Of a DNA stretch of 6,459 bases, positions 1-5,718 are shown one piece after another. The position numbers and the translations under genes are program-made. Below the pieces are notes generated by a model that had not been told where the DNA came from, searched no databases, and saw nothing but the letters and a program-made list of their open reading frames with translations. This DNA comes from an uncultured Bacilli bacterium. Lineage in GTDB: Bacteria > Bacillota_I > Bacilli_A > RF39 > UBA660. The DNA lies in NCBI GenBank assembly GCA_947623705.1, contig CANQHT010000068.1, forward strand, positions 1 to 6,459. The letters are read 5' to 3'. Each line of letters opens with the position of its first letter. The first letter of the stretch is position 1.

Positions 1-14
1 TTATTATTTTTTTA

Positions 15-65
15 TAGGACATTTTAACTTGTAAATATAAAATTAAAATTAGGACATTTTAACTT
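15..65. repeat. 16-bp direct repeat, two copies 35 bp apart
   Basis: TAGGACATTTTAACTT occurs at 15-30 and again, identically, at 50-65. The spacer between them is almost pure A/T. The pair sits in the gene-free stretch downstream of the lipoprotein gene. No transposase or inverted partner is visible, and the left flank is outside the window. It could be repeated binding sites at the end of an insertion sequence (IS21-type ends carry such repeats), a protein-binding site, or remains of a tandem array. The function is unknown. Confidence 0.7.
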
Positions 66-96
66 ATAATTCACAAAATATGCAAATTACATATTT

Positions 97-432
97 CTAA
101 TAATGGACTACAACAACGCCATCTTCTCTATCACTATGTTCCGGATCATAAATATTATAAGATACCCCATACCATTCGGTACCACAAGAGTCCGTAATTA
201 ATTCACAATTAACAGTAAATACTCTCTCATCAACATTGTCCGTAATATCAAAGAATGCGGTACTTTGCGATTCTTTGGTACATTCATCTAAAGTTTCATA
301 AACATATTTATATGGTTCAGAAAATTCCTTTGAAGTACATTTTTCTTGATTGTCCGTATTTTTTAATTCATTTTTTTCTCCACAACCGGTTAAACAAATT
401 AAACAAATTAGTAATATTAAACTTTTTTTCAT
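97..432 (-). CDS. Small Cys-rich putative lipoprotein
   Basis: This is a predicted lipoprotein of 111 aa. It begins MKK followed by a hydrophobic stretch (residues 4-14) and a lipobox LTGC with the lipidation Cys at 17, so it should be exported and anchored on the outer face of the membrane. The mature part has four more Cys (32, 51, 76, 83), enough for two disulfides, and is acidic. I do not recognise a family and assign no function. I chose the ATG at 432-430 because it gives a normal type II signal peptide. A TTG at 444 in the same frame would only add MRLI. The ribosome binding site is weak (GAG about 8 bases upstream). The ATG starts 8 bases after the thrS stop codon, so it is probably transcribed with thrS, with translation possibly coupled. 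The TAG stop is at 97-99, and no terminator follows within the window. Confidence 0.75.
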   Translation of the reverse strand: MKKSLILLICLICLTGCGEKNELKNTDNQEKCTSKEFSEPYKYVYETLDECTKESQSTAFFDITDNVDERVFTVNCELITDSCGTEWYGVSYNIYDPEHSDREDGVVVVHY

Positions 433-440
433 TATTAATC

Positions 441-2171
441 TCAATTCTTATTATTAATTCGATTATTTACATAATCTTTAAATTCTTCTAAACTAACTGT
501 TTTAGTTTCTTCACTACCTAGAAGACGATAACTAACCGTATTACTATCTACTTCTTTTTGGCCAATAATTAAAGTAATTGGAATTTTTTTAGCCACACTT
601 TCTCTTAATTTATAACCTAATTTTTCATTACGGTCATCAAGAGATACTCTAAAGTCACTTAATTGTTCTTGTAATTTTTTAGCATATTCTAAATGAAATT
701 CATTATTAACGGGAATAATATTTACTTGGACTGGTGAAAGCCATAATGGAAAAGCCCCCGCATAATGTTCAATTAAAATACCAATAAATCTTTCGATTGA
801 ACCATAAATTACTCTATGAAGCATAACTGGTCTTTTTTTAGAGCCATCACTATCAACATAAGTTAAATCAAATCTTTCTGGTAAATTCATATCAAGTTGA
901 ATGGTTCCACATTGCCATACTCTACCTAAAGAATCTTTAATATGGAAATCTAATTTTGGTCCATAGAAAGCGCCATCACCCGGATTAATTTTACAATCGT
1001 GTCCGGCCGCATGGCAAGCATCTTCTAAGGCTTTTTCACTTTTATTCCAAATCTCTATATCCCCAATAAATTTTTCTTCGGGTCTAGTTGATAATTCAAT
1101 ATCATAAGTTAAACCAAATACTTTATACATCCGGTCAATAAAATTAATAAGTCTTACTACTTCTTCTTCAATTTGATCTTCACGCATAAAGATATGGGCA
1201 TCATCTTGGGTAAAGGTTCTAACTCTAAATAAACCATTTAAAGCCCCACTCGCTTCATGACGATGGACTTGACCAAGTTCGCCAATTCTTAAAGGTAAAT
1301 CTTTATAAGAATGCAATGAATTTTTATAAACAAGCATTCCACCGGGACAATTCATTGGTTTAATCGCAAAGGTTTTTTCATCAATTTCACTTGTATACAT
1401 ATTTTCCCGATAATTATACCAATGACCAGATAATTCCCATAATTCTTTATTTAACATAATTGGGGTTTTAATAAATTCATAACCTTCTTTAGCGTGTTCT
1501 TTATACCAGAAATTTTCTAGTTCATTTCTTACAATCATGCCATTAGGTAAGAAGAATGGAAAACCAGGACCATATTCACTAATCATAAATAAATCTAATT
1601 CTTTACCTAATTTTTTATGATCTCTTTTTTTAGCTTCTTCTAAGAAATTTAAGTATTCATTTAAATCTTCTTCTTTATCAAAACAAATACCATATATTCT
1701 TTGAAGCATCTTATTGTTTTTATCGCCTTTCCAATAAGCTCCACTAAATTTAAGTAATTTGAAATATTTTAACTCTTTTACAGTATCTACATGAGGTCCT
1801 CGACATAGGTCTGTAAAGTCCCCTTGCGTATAACAAGAAATAACTGTCTCATTTTCATCCATTCGACTAATTAAATCTAGTTTATAAGGATCATCTTTAA
1901 ACATTTCTAAGGCTTCATCTTTACTTAACTCATGGCGAACAATTCTCTTACCATCCTTACTGATTTTTTTCATTTCTTTTTCGATTTTGACGATATCTTC
2001 ATCAGTTATAACTTTATCTCCTAAATCGATATCATAGTAAAAACCATCTTCAATAACGGGTCCAACCCAAAATTTAGCCTCCGGATATAAATGTTTTACA
2101 GCTTGGGCTAAAAGATGGGCACAACTATGATTTAATTTACTTAATCTTTCATCTTCTTTAATATTGATCAT
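441..2171 (-). CDS. thrS: Threonyl-tRNA synthetase lacking the N-terminal TGS domain
   Basis: This enzyme charges tRNA-Thr with threonine in the cytoplasm (class II synthetase). It has 576 aa against about 640 for the usual bacterial enzyme. Residues 1-180 are the editing/SAD domain, with the His pair H15/H19 (HSCAH) and C123/H127 (CRGPH) that clear mischarged Ser-tRNA. The catalytic core, about 190-475, contains motif 1 near 240-255, motif 2 around RHEASG (304-309) with FTQDDAHIF downstream, and motif 3 at LHRVIYGSIERF (451-462). The expected zinc ligands are C275, H326 and H452. The anticodon-binding domain is about 476-576. The ~60-residue TGS domain that normally precedes the editing domain is absent, and the space upstream is the hydrolase gene. 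The start is firm: a perfect AAAGGAGG lies 7 bases before the ATG, which overlaps the hydrolase stop as ATGA. Expression should follow the upstream T-box. Confidence 0.97.
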   Translation of the reverse strand: MINIKEDERLSKLNHSCAHLLAQAVKHLYPEAKFWVGPVIEDGFYYDIDLGDKVITDEDIVKIEKEMKKISKDGKRIVRHELSKDEALEMFKDDPYKLDLISRMDENETVISCYTQGDFTDLCRGPHVDTVKELKYFKLLKFSGAYWKGDKNNKMLQRIYGICFDKEEDLNEYLNFLEEAKKRDHKKLGKELDLFMISEYGPGFPFFLPNGMIVRNELENFWYKEHAKEGYEFIKTPIMLNKELWELSGHWYNYRENMYTSEIDEKTFAIKPMNCPGGMLVYKNSLHSYKDLPLRIGELGQVHRHEASGALNGLFRVRTFTQDDAHIFMREDQIEEEVVRLINFIDRMYKVFGLTYDIELSTRPEEKFIGDIEIWNKSEKALEDACHAAGHDCKINPGDGAFYGPKLDFHIKDSLGRVWQCGTIQLDMNLPERFDLTYVDSDGSKKRPVMLHRVIYGSIERFIGILIEHYAGAFPLWLSPVQVNIIPVNNEFHLEYAKKLQEQLSDFRVSLDDRNEKLGYKLRESVAKKIPITLIIGQKEVDSNTVSYRLLGSEETKTVSLEEFKDYVNNRINNKN

Positions 2172-2797
2172 TTTTCTTCCTCCTTTATATATATTCTAAC
2201 ATCAATATTTTGATTAATTAATTTTTTAAATTCTTCTCCTAAAGTAATACTTCCAACAATACTACCATAATGAATGGGTATGGCTACCTTAGGTTTTAAT
2301 TTATTTATGTATTCCGCAGATTCTTTAACATCCATTGTATAAGTTCCTCCAATAGGAATGAAACAATAATCGACATCTAAATTAGTATTTTCATCTAAAG
2401 CATCCGTATCACCCATAATATAATATTTTTGCTTATCTAACTCTAATATATAACCAACATAACCTTTTTCTTTTGGGTGAAATCTTTTTTCTAAGTTATA
2501 TGCTAGTCTAGTTGAAAATGTAAAATCTGTCGTTCGGTATTCTTTGTTTGGTTCCACTATAATAACATTACTTGTGATATTTTGAGCGTCAGTTGCCAGT
2601 ATCTTTGGAACCACTAAAGTTGTTTTATCTTGCATTACCTTTTGAATAGAATCTAAATCATAATGATCATAATGGTCATGAGTAATAAAAATATAATCGG
2701 CATCATGATAATCTTTATCTATTTTAAAGGGATCAAAATAAATGGTTATCTTACCCTTTAATTTAATCGCTGACTGTCTAAAAACTTCAATTTGCAT
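2168..2797 (-). CDS. Metallo-beta-lactamase-fold hydrolase (UlaG/UPF0173-like)
   Basis: This 209-aa cytoplasmic protein has the metallo-beta-lactamase fold, of the small COG2220/UlaG-like type. The metal motif HxHxDH is at residues 40-45 (THDHYDH). Further likely ligands are H107, D130 in MGDTD, and H176 in IPIHYG. The family includes L-ascorbate-6-phosphate lactonase and many uncharacterised hydrolases, so the substrate cannot be told from the sequence. There is no signal peptide. The start ATG has a good AGAAAGGA site and lies 21 bases after the T-run of the T-box terminator, making it the first gene under T-box control. Its TGA stop overlaps the thrS ATG by four bases, which points to coupled translation. 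The thrS ribosome binding site lies within its last codons. Fold and metal site are well supported; the role is open. A link to threonine or tRNA-Thr physiology is inferred only from position. Confidence 0.88.
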   Translation of the reverse strand: MQIEVFRQSAIKLKGKITIYFDPFKIDKDYHDADYIFITHDHYDHYDLDSIQKVMQDKTTLVVPKILATDAQNITSNVIIVEPNKEYRTTDFTFSTRLAYNLEKRFHPKEKGYVGYILELDKQKYYIMGDTDALDENTNLDVDYCFIPIGGTYTMDVKESAEYINKLKPKVAIPIHYGSIVGSITLGEEFKKLINQNIDVRIYIKEEEK

Positions 2798-2818
2798 AAA
2801 TACTTCCTTTCTAAAAAT

Positions 2819-2855
2819 AAAAAAAACACACTATTTGCAAGGAGCAAATAATGCG
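2819..2855 (-). terminator. T-box regulated intrinsic terminator
   Basis: A 12-bp stem pairs CGCATTATTTGC (2855-2844) with GCAAATAGTGTG (2838-2827), including two G-U pairs, around the loop TCCTT. Eight T residues (2826-2819) follow. The 5' arm shares the CGCAT end of the T-box sequence, so the antiterminator and this hairpin exclude each other. Uncharged tRNA-Thr would stabilise the antiterminator and allow read-through. Confidence 0.93.
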
Positions 2856-3018
2856 GTACCATCCTTATTTTAACTTAATTTAGATAACGGCCTCTAGACC
2901 GGAGTGGATTAGACTCTCTCAGGGAATAGTAACTATTAATCTGTTTGTTAATTTCCACCAACCATTAACTCTCTTAAAAACCATTAATTAATAATCTCGT
3001 TTCTCTTCATCGATTTGC
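2819..3018 (-). ncRNA. T-box riboswitch leader, threonine-specific
   Basis: The leader RNA senses uncharged tRNA-Thr and controls termination before the hydrolase-thrS operon. Reading the minus strand, Stem I has the AGAGAG motif (2974-2969) and an apical hairpin GTTAAT/ATTAAC (2969-2964, 2952-2947) closing GGTTGGTGGAA. A lower helix pairs TATTAAT (2993-2987) with ATTAATA (2940-2934). Just below it, the specifier loop offers ACT (2930-2928), a Thr codon followed by A. A stem III-like hairpin CGGTC-TAGA-GGCCG spans 2901-2888, followed by CCGTTATC (2890-2883), typical of the antiterminator 5' side. The T-box itself, AAGGATGGTACCGC, starts at 2866. Its TGGT (2861-2858) would pair with an ACCA acceptor end. 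The terminator follows. Specifier, T-box and downstream thrS agree with each other. The detailed pairing is by eye. Confidence 0.95.
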
Positions 3019-3024
3019 ATATTC

Positions 3025-3053
3025 ATTTTATCACGCATTTTCTTTATTTGCAA
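3025..3053 (-). promoter_or_regulatory. Promoter of the T-box/hydrolase/thrS operon
   Basis: The -35 box is TTGCAA (3053-3048). After a 17-base spacer comes the -10 box TAAAAT (3030-3025), preceded by TGA, which gives an extended -10. The start of transcription would be near 3018, just ahead of Stem I of the T-box. The -35 box begins at the base immediately after the yidD stop codon. Confidence 0.8.
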
Positions 3054-3272
3054 TCACTTTTTCTTACTTGGTACCAAATCAATTCCGCCTTTACTAAAAG
3101 GATTACATTTTAAAATTCGTTTAATACTTAAAAATGTTCCTTTAAATGAACCATATTCCGTAATAGCCTCTTTAGCATATTCGGAACAAGTCGGATAATA
3201 TTTACACATGCTATGGGTACTTAAAGGCATTCTTTGATACCAATTAATTAATTTTAATAAAAACTCTTTCAT
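3054..3272 (-). CDS. yidD: YidD, membrane protein insertion efficiency factor
   Basis: This is a small (72 aa) membrane-associated protein of the YidD family (DUF37), which helps YidC/Sec insert proteins into the membrane. The family signature is clear: an N-terminal amphipathic stretch with WYQR (residues 11-14), CKYYPTCSEYAKEAI (23-37), and KRILKCNPFSKGGIDLVP (51-68). The conserved Cys are 23, 29 and 56. The length is at the short end for the family. The ATG at 3272 is the only reasonable start, because a TGA lies in frame two codons upstream. No proper Shine-Dalgarno precedes it, and the nearest promoter would start the message on the ATG. In other bacteria yidD sits with rnpA, yidC and rpmH. 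Here it stands between the Thr T-box operon and a repair polymerase, so it has moved from that cluster. No terminator follows, and transcripts could run into the T-box leader. Confidence 0.95.
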   Translation of the reverse strand: MKEFLLKLINWYQRMPLSTHSMCKYYPTCSEYAKEAITEYGSFKGTFLSIKRILKCNPFSKGGIDLVPSKKK

Positions 3273-3278
3273 AACTCA

Positions 3279-3307
3279 AGTATACCACCAAATAATAAAA
3301 TTACCAA
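3279..3307 (-). promoter_or_regulatory. yidD promoter, possibly giving a leaderless mRNA
   Basis: The -35 box is TTGGTA (3307-3302), with a 17-base spacer and the -10 box TATACT (3284-3279). TGG precedes the -10, making an extended -10. Counting seven bases on from the end of the -10 puts +1 at about 3272, which is the A of the yidD ATG. Confidence 0.6.
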
Positions 3308-3316
3308 TAATAGGTA

Positions 3317-3345
3317 TTGCATTTTTTTCTTATTTATTATATATT
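3317..3345 (+). promoter_or_regulatory. Promoter of the Y-polymerase/yolD operon
   Basis: TTGCAT (3317-3322), a 17-base spacer and TATATT (3340-3345) fit a housekeeping sigma promoter, with +1 near 3352. The region is very AT-rich, so the exact -10 is uncertain. Its -35 box is only 9 bases from the -35 of the divergent yidD promoter. Confidence 0.55.
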
Positions 3346-3353
3346 TTAATTAA

Positions 3354-3367
3354 CAAACAAATATTCG
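3354..3367 (+). promoter_or_regulatory. Candidate LexA/DinR (SOS) operator
   Basis: CAAACAAATATTCG matches 12 of 14 positions of the Gram-positive SOS box as I recall it (CGAACRNRYGTTYG). The two differences are G to A at positions 2 and 10. It lies just after the predicted transcription start of the polymerase operon, a position suited to repression. The background is AT-rich and the dyad is imperfect, so this is a candidate rather than a firm site. Confidence 0.45.
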
Positions 3368-3385
3368 AAGTAAGGAGATGATTAA

Positions 3386-4633
3386 ATGGAACAAAGTATT
3401 TTATGTATTGATTTAAAAAGTTTTTTTGCCTCCGTTGAATGTACACAACAAGGCTTAGATCCTTTTAATTATCCTTTAGTAGTGGCTAATCCAAATCAAG
3501 GAAATGGCGCAATTACTCTAGCGGTTACTCCTTACTTAAAAAAATTAGGGGTTAAATCCCGGGGTCGCCTTTATGAAATACCCAAGAATATTACTTATCA
3601 TATTGCTAAACCGCGAATGAATTTATATATTGCTAAAAGTAAAGAAGTTATTAGTATCTACCTTGATTATGTAAGTGATGAAGATTTACATGTTTATTCC
3701 ATTGATGAATGTTTCTTAGATGTCACTAATTATTTAAAATTATATAAGAAAACACCTTTAGAACTCGCCCAAGATATTTTAAAAACGATTTATGAAAAGA
3801 CAGGACTAACCGCTACTTGTGGGATTGGACCCAATATGCTTTTAGCAAAAGTGGCGATGGATATTGAAGCCAAACATAATCCGAATAATATTGCTGTTTG
3901 GACAAATGCTGATGTTAAAGAAAAATTATGGCCAATTACACCCCTTTCCGAAATGTGGGGGATTGGGAAACACATGGAAAAAAATCTAAATAAGATGAAT
4001 ATTTATTCGGTTGGAGATTTAGCTAATACTGATAAATTCTTATTAAAAGATAAATTTGGCATTATGGGTTTAGAACTTTGGAATCACGCCAATGGTATTG
4101 ATATGAGTAAAATTAAAGATTTTAAAAAAATGGCTAAAACGGAATCATATAGTCATTCGCAAGTTTTATTTAAAGATTACAACGAAAGTAATATTCCATT
4201 AATTATTTCCGAAATGGTGGAACTTTTAGCGGCCCGTCTTCGGAAAAATAATAAACTTACTAAATTAGTTGGCCTTGGTATTGGTTATTCTAAAGAAATT
4301 GACAATGGCTTTTATCACTCTATTAAACTGGACCAAGCTACTGATTCTATTAGTGAAATAACTAAATATTGTTTAATGATTTTTGATAAATATTATGAGT
4401 ATTTACCTATTCGTAAAGTTACGGTATGTTGTGGTAATTTAGAGAAAAAAGAATCAAGGCAATTAAGTTTATTTGAAAAAGAAGACCAAAGACAAGATAA
4501 AGAAAACATCAATTTAACAATCGATGAAATTAAAAATAAGTATGGGGCCAACAGTATTTTAAAAGCTTCAAACTTATTAAAAGACTCGACAGCGATTGAA
4601 AGAAATAAAAAAGTAGGTGGTCATTATGAATAA
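3386..4633 (+). CDS. Y-family translesion DNA polymerase (UvrX/YqjW, UmuC-like)
   Basis: This 415-aa error-prone polymerase copies past damaged bases. The palm and fingers carry the family motifs: CIDLKSFFASVE with metal-binding D9 (E18 closes the motif) and the likely steric gate F14, and YSIDECFLD with D107/E108. A helix-hairpin-helix region (about 187-212, WGIGKHMEKNL) follows, and then the little-finger domain (about 250-350). QLSLF (359-363) is a good beta-clamp binding motif, followed by a charged, flexible tail. The overall character, with a YolD partner directly after it, is that of the Bacillota UvrX/YqjW group rather than plain DinB, but paralogue naming is uncertain. Translation starts at the ATG behind AAGGAG (spacing 8). 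It overlaps the YolD gene by 8 bases. A candidate LexA site in the leader suggests SOS control. No catalytic residue is missing. Confidence 0.95.
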   Translation: MEQSILCIDLKSFFASVECTQQGLDPFNYPLVVANPNQGNGAITLAVTPYLKKLGVKSRGRLYEIPKNITYHIAKPRMNLYIAKSKEVISIYLDYVSDEDLHVYSIDECFLDVTNYLKLYKKTPLELAQDILKTIYEKTGLTATCGIGPNMLLAKVAMDIEAKHNPNNIAVWTNADVKEKLWPITPLSEMWGIGKHMEKNLNKMNIYSVGDLANTDKFLLKDKFGIMGLELWNHANGIDMSKIKDFKKMAKTESYSHSQVLFKDYNESNIPLIISEMVELLAARLRKNNKLTKLVGLGIGYSKEIDNGFYHSIKLDQATDSISEITKYCLMIFDKYYEYLPIRKVTVCCGNLEKKESRQLSLFEKEDQRQDKENINLTIDEIKNKYGANSILKASNLLKDSTAIERNKKVGGHYE

Positions 4634-4952
4634 TGATGTAATTGACCGAGGAATTATCAAATGGCAACCTTTTAATTCTTGTTTTAATTCAGAAGAAGTC
4701 ATTAAAGATTTAAAAATAAAAAAGGAAAGAAAAATATTTCCAACTCTTTCCGAAGACCAAATTAATTTAATTTCTGAAGAAATTCTTACCGCTTATAATT
4801 TAAAATTAAATATTATGATTGAATACTACTATGATGGGGATATTAAAAAAGTTTCTGGTAAAATAAAGTATCTTAATAAACAAGATAAAAAATTATTAAT
4901 TAATAATACTTACTTGTATTTTAAACAAATTTTAAAAATTATGGAAATTTAA
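4626..4952 (+). CDS. YolD-like protein
   Basis: This is a 108-aa protein of the YolD-like family (PF08863), small proteins found next to Y-family polymerases in Bacillota chromosomes, phages and plasmids. The diagnostic start is an acidic stretch followed by DRGIIKWQPF. The middle holds helix-rich sequence (SEDQINLISEEILTAY), and the C-terminal half is beta-rich (IEYYYDGDIKKVSGKIKYL), as in the family. Its biochemical role is unproven; a partner or regulator of the polymerase is the usual proposal. I chose the ATG at 4626 because AGGTGG lies 5 bases ahead. A GTG at 4617 in the same frame would fall inside that ribosome binding site. The ATG overlaps the end of the polymerase gene, so translation is likely coupled. 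Its TAA stop forms the foot of the terminator hairpin. Confidence 0.88.
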   Translation: MNNDVIDRGIIKWQPFNSCFNSEEVIKDLKIKKERKIFPTLSEDQINLISEEILTAYNLKLNIMIEYYYDGDIKKVSGKIKYLNKQDKKLLINNTYLYFKQILKIMEI

Positions 4953-4975
4953 AGGCGATTAAAACTCGCCTTTTT
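4951..4975 (+). terminator. Terminator between convergent genes, overlapping both stop codons
   Basis: A perfect 8-bp stem AAAGGCGA (4951-4958) / TCGCCTTT (4966-4973) closes a 7-base loop. T residues run over 4971-4975, giving a fair intrinsic terminator for the polymerase-yolD operon. The yolD TAA ends at 4952 inside the stem. The opposite-strand gene's TAA (4961-4959) lies in the loop. In the minus direction the T-run is short (TTT, then AAATTT), so termination there is likely weaker. Confidence 0.8.
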
Positions 4976-5687
4976 CGATTAAAGCATCTATATCACTTTC
5001 ATAATCATTTTCTAAAATATATAACATTTTATTTAAGTAAAATTCCGTTGTATGATAATTCTTTTCATAATCAAAAGAACATTTATCATTAATTTCATAT
5101 ATTACTTCTAAAATATCTTGTTCTTCTAAAGCCTCTTGCCAAGGAATTAACGGAATTGGCACTACTCTTCCCAATTCATCAATTTTTTTCGGAAATTTAA
5201 TTTGTTTTTTATTCATAATTGAAATAAATTTATAAAATTGATCATCACACTTTTTAGCGAGTTTTAAACTAGCATCAACTAAATCATCTGAAATAAGACT
5301 TTTATTTAAAGTACTCTTAGTAATTAACTCTAAAGCCTTAGCGATTTCTTTTTCCCCGCTGATAAATAATGAAGAATGTAAGACAGTAATATTATTTGTT
5401 TCTAAAATTTCTAAAAGTTTTAAAGTAATATCTTTAAAATGCTTAAAACTAGTAAAATTAGTATCTTCTAAAGTATATTGGAGATTAATCCTGCTAAAAG
5501 TTAAATTACTTTTCTTTTCACTATTACTGGCCATAATTAAAGGTGTTAAAAGATTATTGTCATCGGTATTTGAAATAGTAAAATTTTGATATTCTTCTTT
5601 TAATTCCAAATTAAAATCTTTTAAAATCTCCGCATGATCTAAATAAATATTAAACCAAAATGTAACACTAAAACAATTTATTTTCAT
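4959..5687 (-). CDS. Hypothetical protein, 242 aa, soluble
   Basis: I do not recognise this protein. It has no signal peptide, membrane segment or clear catalytic motif, so it is probably cytoplasmic. The first 110 residues look like alternating strands and helices (for example NLTFSRINLQYTL at 61-73, then a helix at about 81-96). Residues 112-165 look helical. RVVPIPLIPWQEAL (174-187) is a distinctive Pro-rich stretch, and the last 45 residues are acidic with many Tyr. The layout faintly recalls sporadically distributed, defence- or phage-linked proteins of similar length, but I cannot assign a family. The ATG at 5687 has GGAAGG 8 bases upstream and a promoter just before it, so it seems to be transcribed alone. 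Base composition resembles its neighbours, with no sign of recent transfer. It is convergent with yolD. Confidence 0.8.
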   Translation of the reverse strand: MKINCFSVTFWFNIYLDHAEILKDFNLELKEEYQNFTISNTDDNNLLTPLIMASNSEKKSNLTFSRINLQYTLEDTNFTSFKHFKDITLKLLEILETNNITVLHSSLFISGEKEIAKALELITKSTLNKSLISDDLVDASLKLAKKCDDQFYKFISIMNKKQIKFPKKIDELGRVVPIPLIPWQEALEEQDILEVIYEINDKCSFDYEKNYHTTEFYLNKMLYILENDYESDIDALIEKGEF

Positions 5688-5708
5688 GATTATTACCTTC
5701 CATACAAA

Positions 5709-5717
5709 ATTGTACCA
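5709..5717 (-). promoter_or_regulatory. Extended -10 promoter of the 242-aa gene
   Basis: TGG plus TACAAT (5717-5709) makes an extended -10 with +1 near 5702, followed at once by GGAAGG (5701-5696) and the ATG at 5687. No good -35 is visible, because that region is occupied by the hairpin and T-run of the upstream gene's terminator. The TG extension could compensate. Confidence 0.5.
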
Positions 5718-5718
5718 T

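Noticed and set aside
1..96. Terminator for the thrS-lipoprotein operon
   Set aside because: I found no G/C-containing hairpin followed by a T-run on the minus strand. Transcription may end beyond the window.
430..444. TTG at 444 as the lipoprotein start
   Set aside because: It would overlap the thrS stop and add MRLI before an already complete signal peptide. The ATG at 432 is the more natural start.
255..491. 78-aa plus-strand open frame across the lipoprotein gene and the end of thrS
   Set aside because: It lies antisense to two better-supported genes, has low-complexity Phe/Ile/Leu content and no ribosome binding site.
441..3272. A mycoplasma-type code with UGA as Trp
   Set aside because: thrS, the hydrolase gene and yidD all end in TGA at the expected family length, and Trp codons are TGG.
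3790..3975. 61-aa minus-strand open frame inside the polymerase gene
   Set aside because: It is antisense to the conserved polymerase core, with no start signal or recognisable domain.
4617..4628. GTG at 4617 as the YolD start
   Set aside because: It lies within the AGGTGG ribosome binding site that serves the ATG at 4626.
3273..4975. Prophage or plasmid origin of the polymerase-YolD pair
   Set aside because: Such pairs occur on phages, but no integrase, structural or replication genes are nearby and composition matches the flanks.
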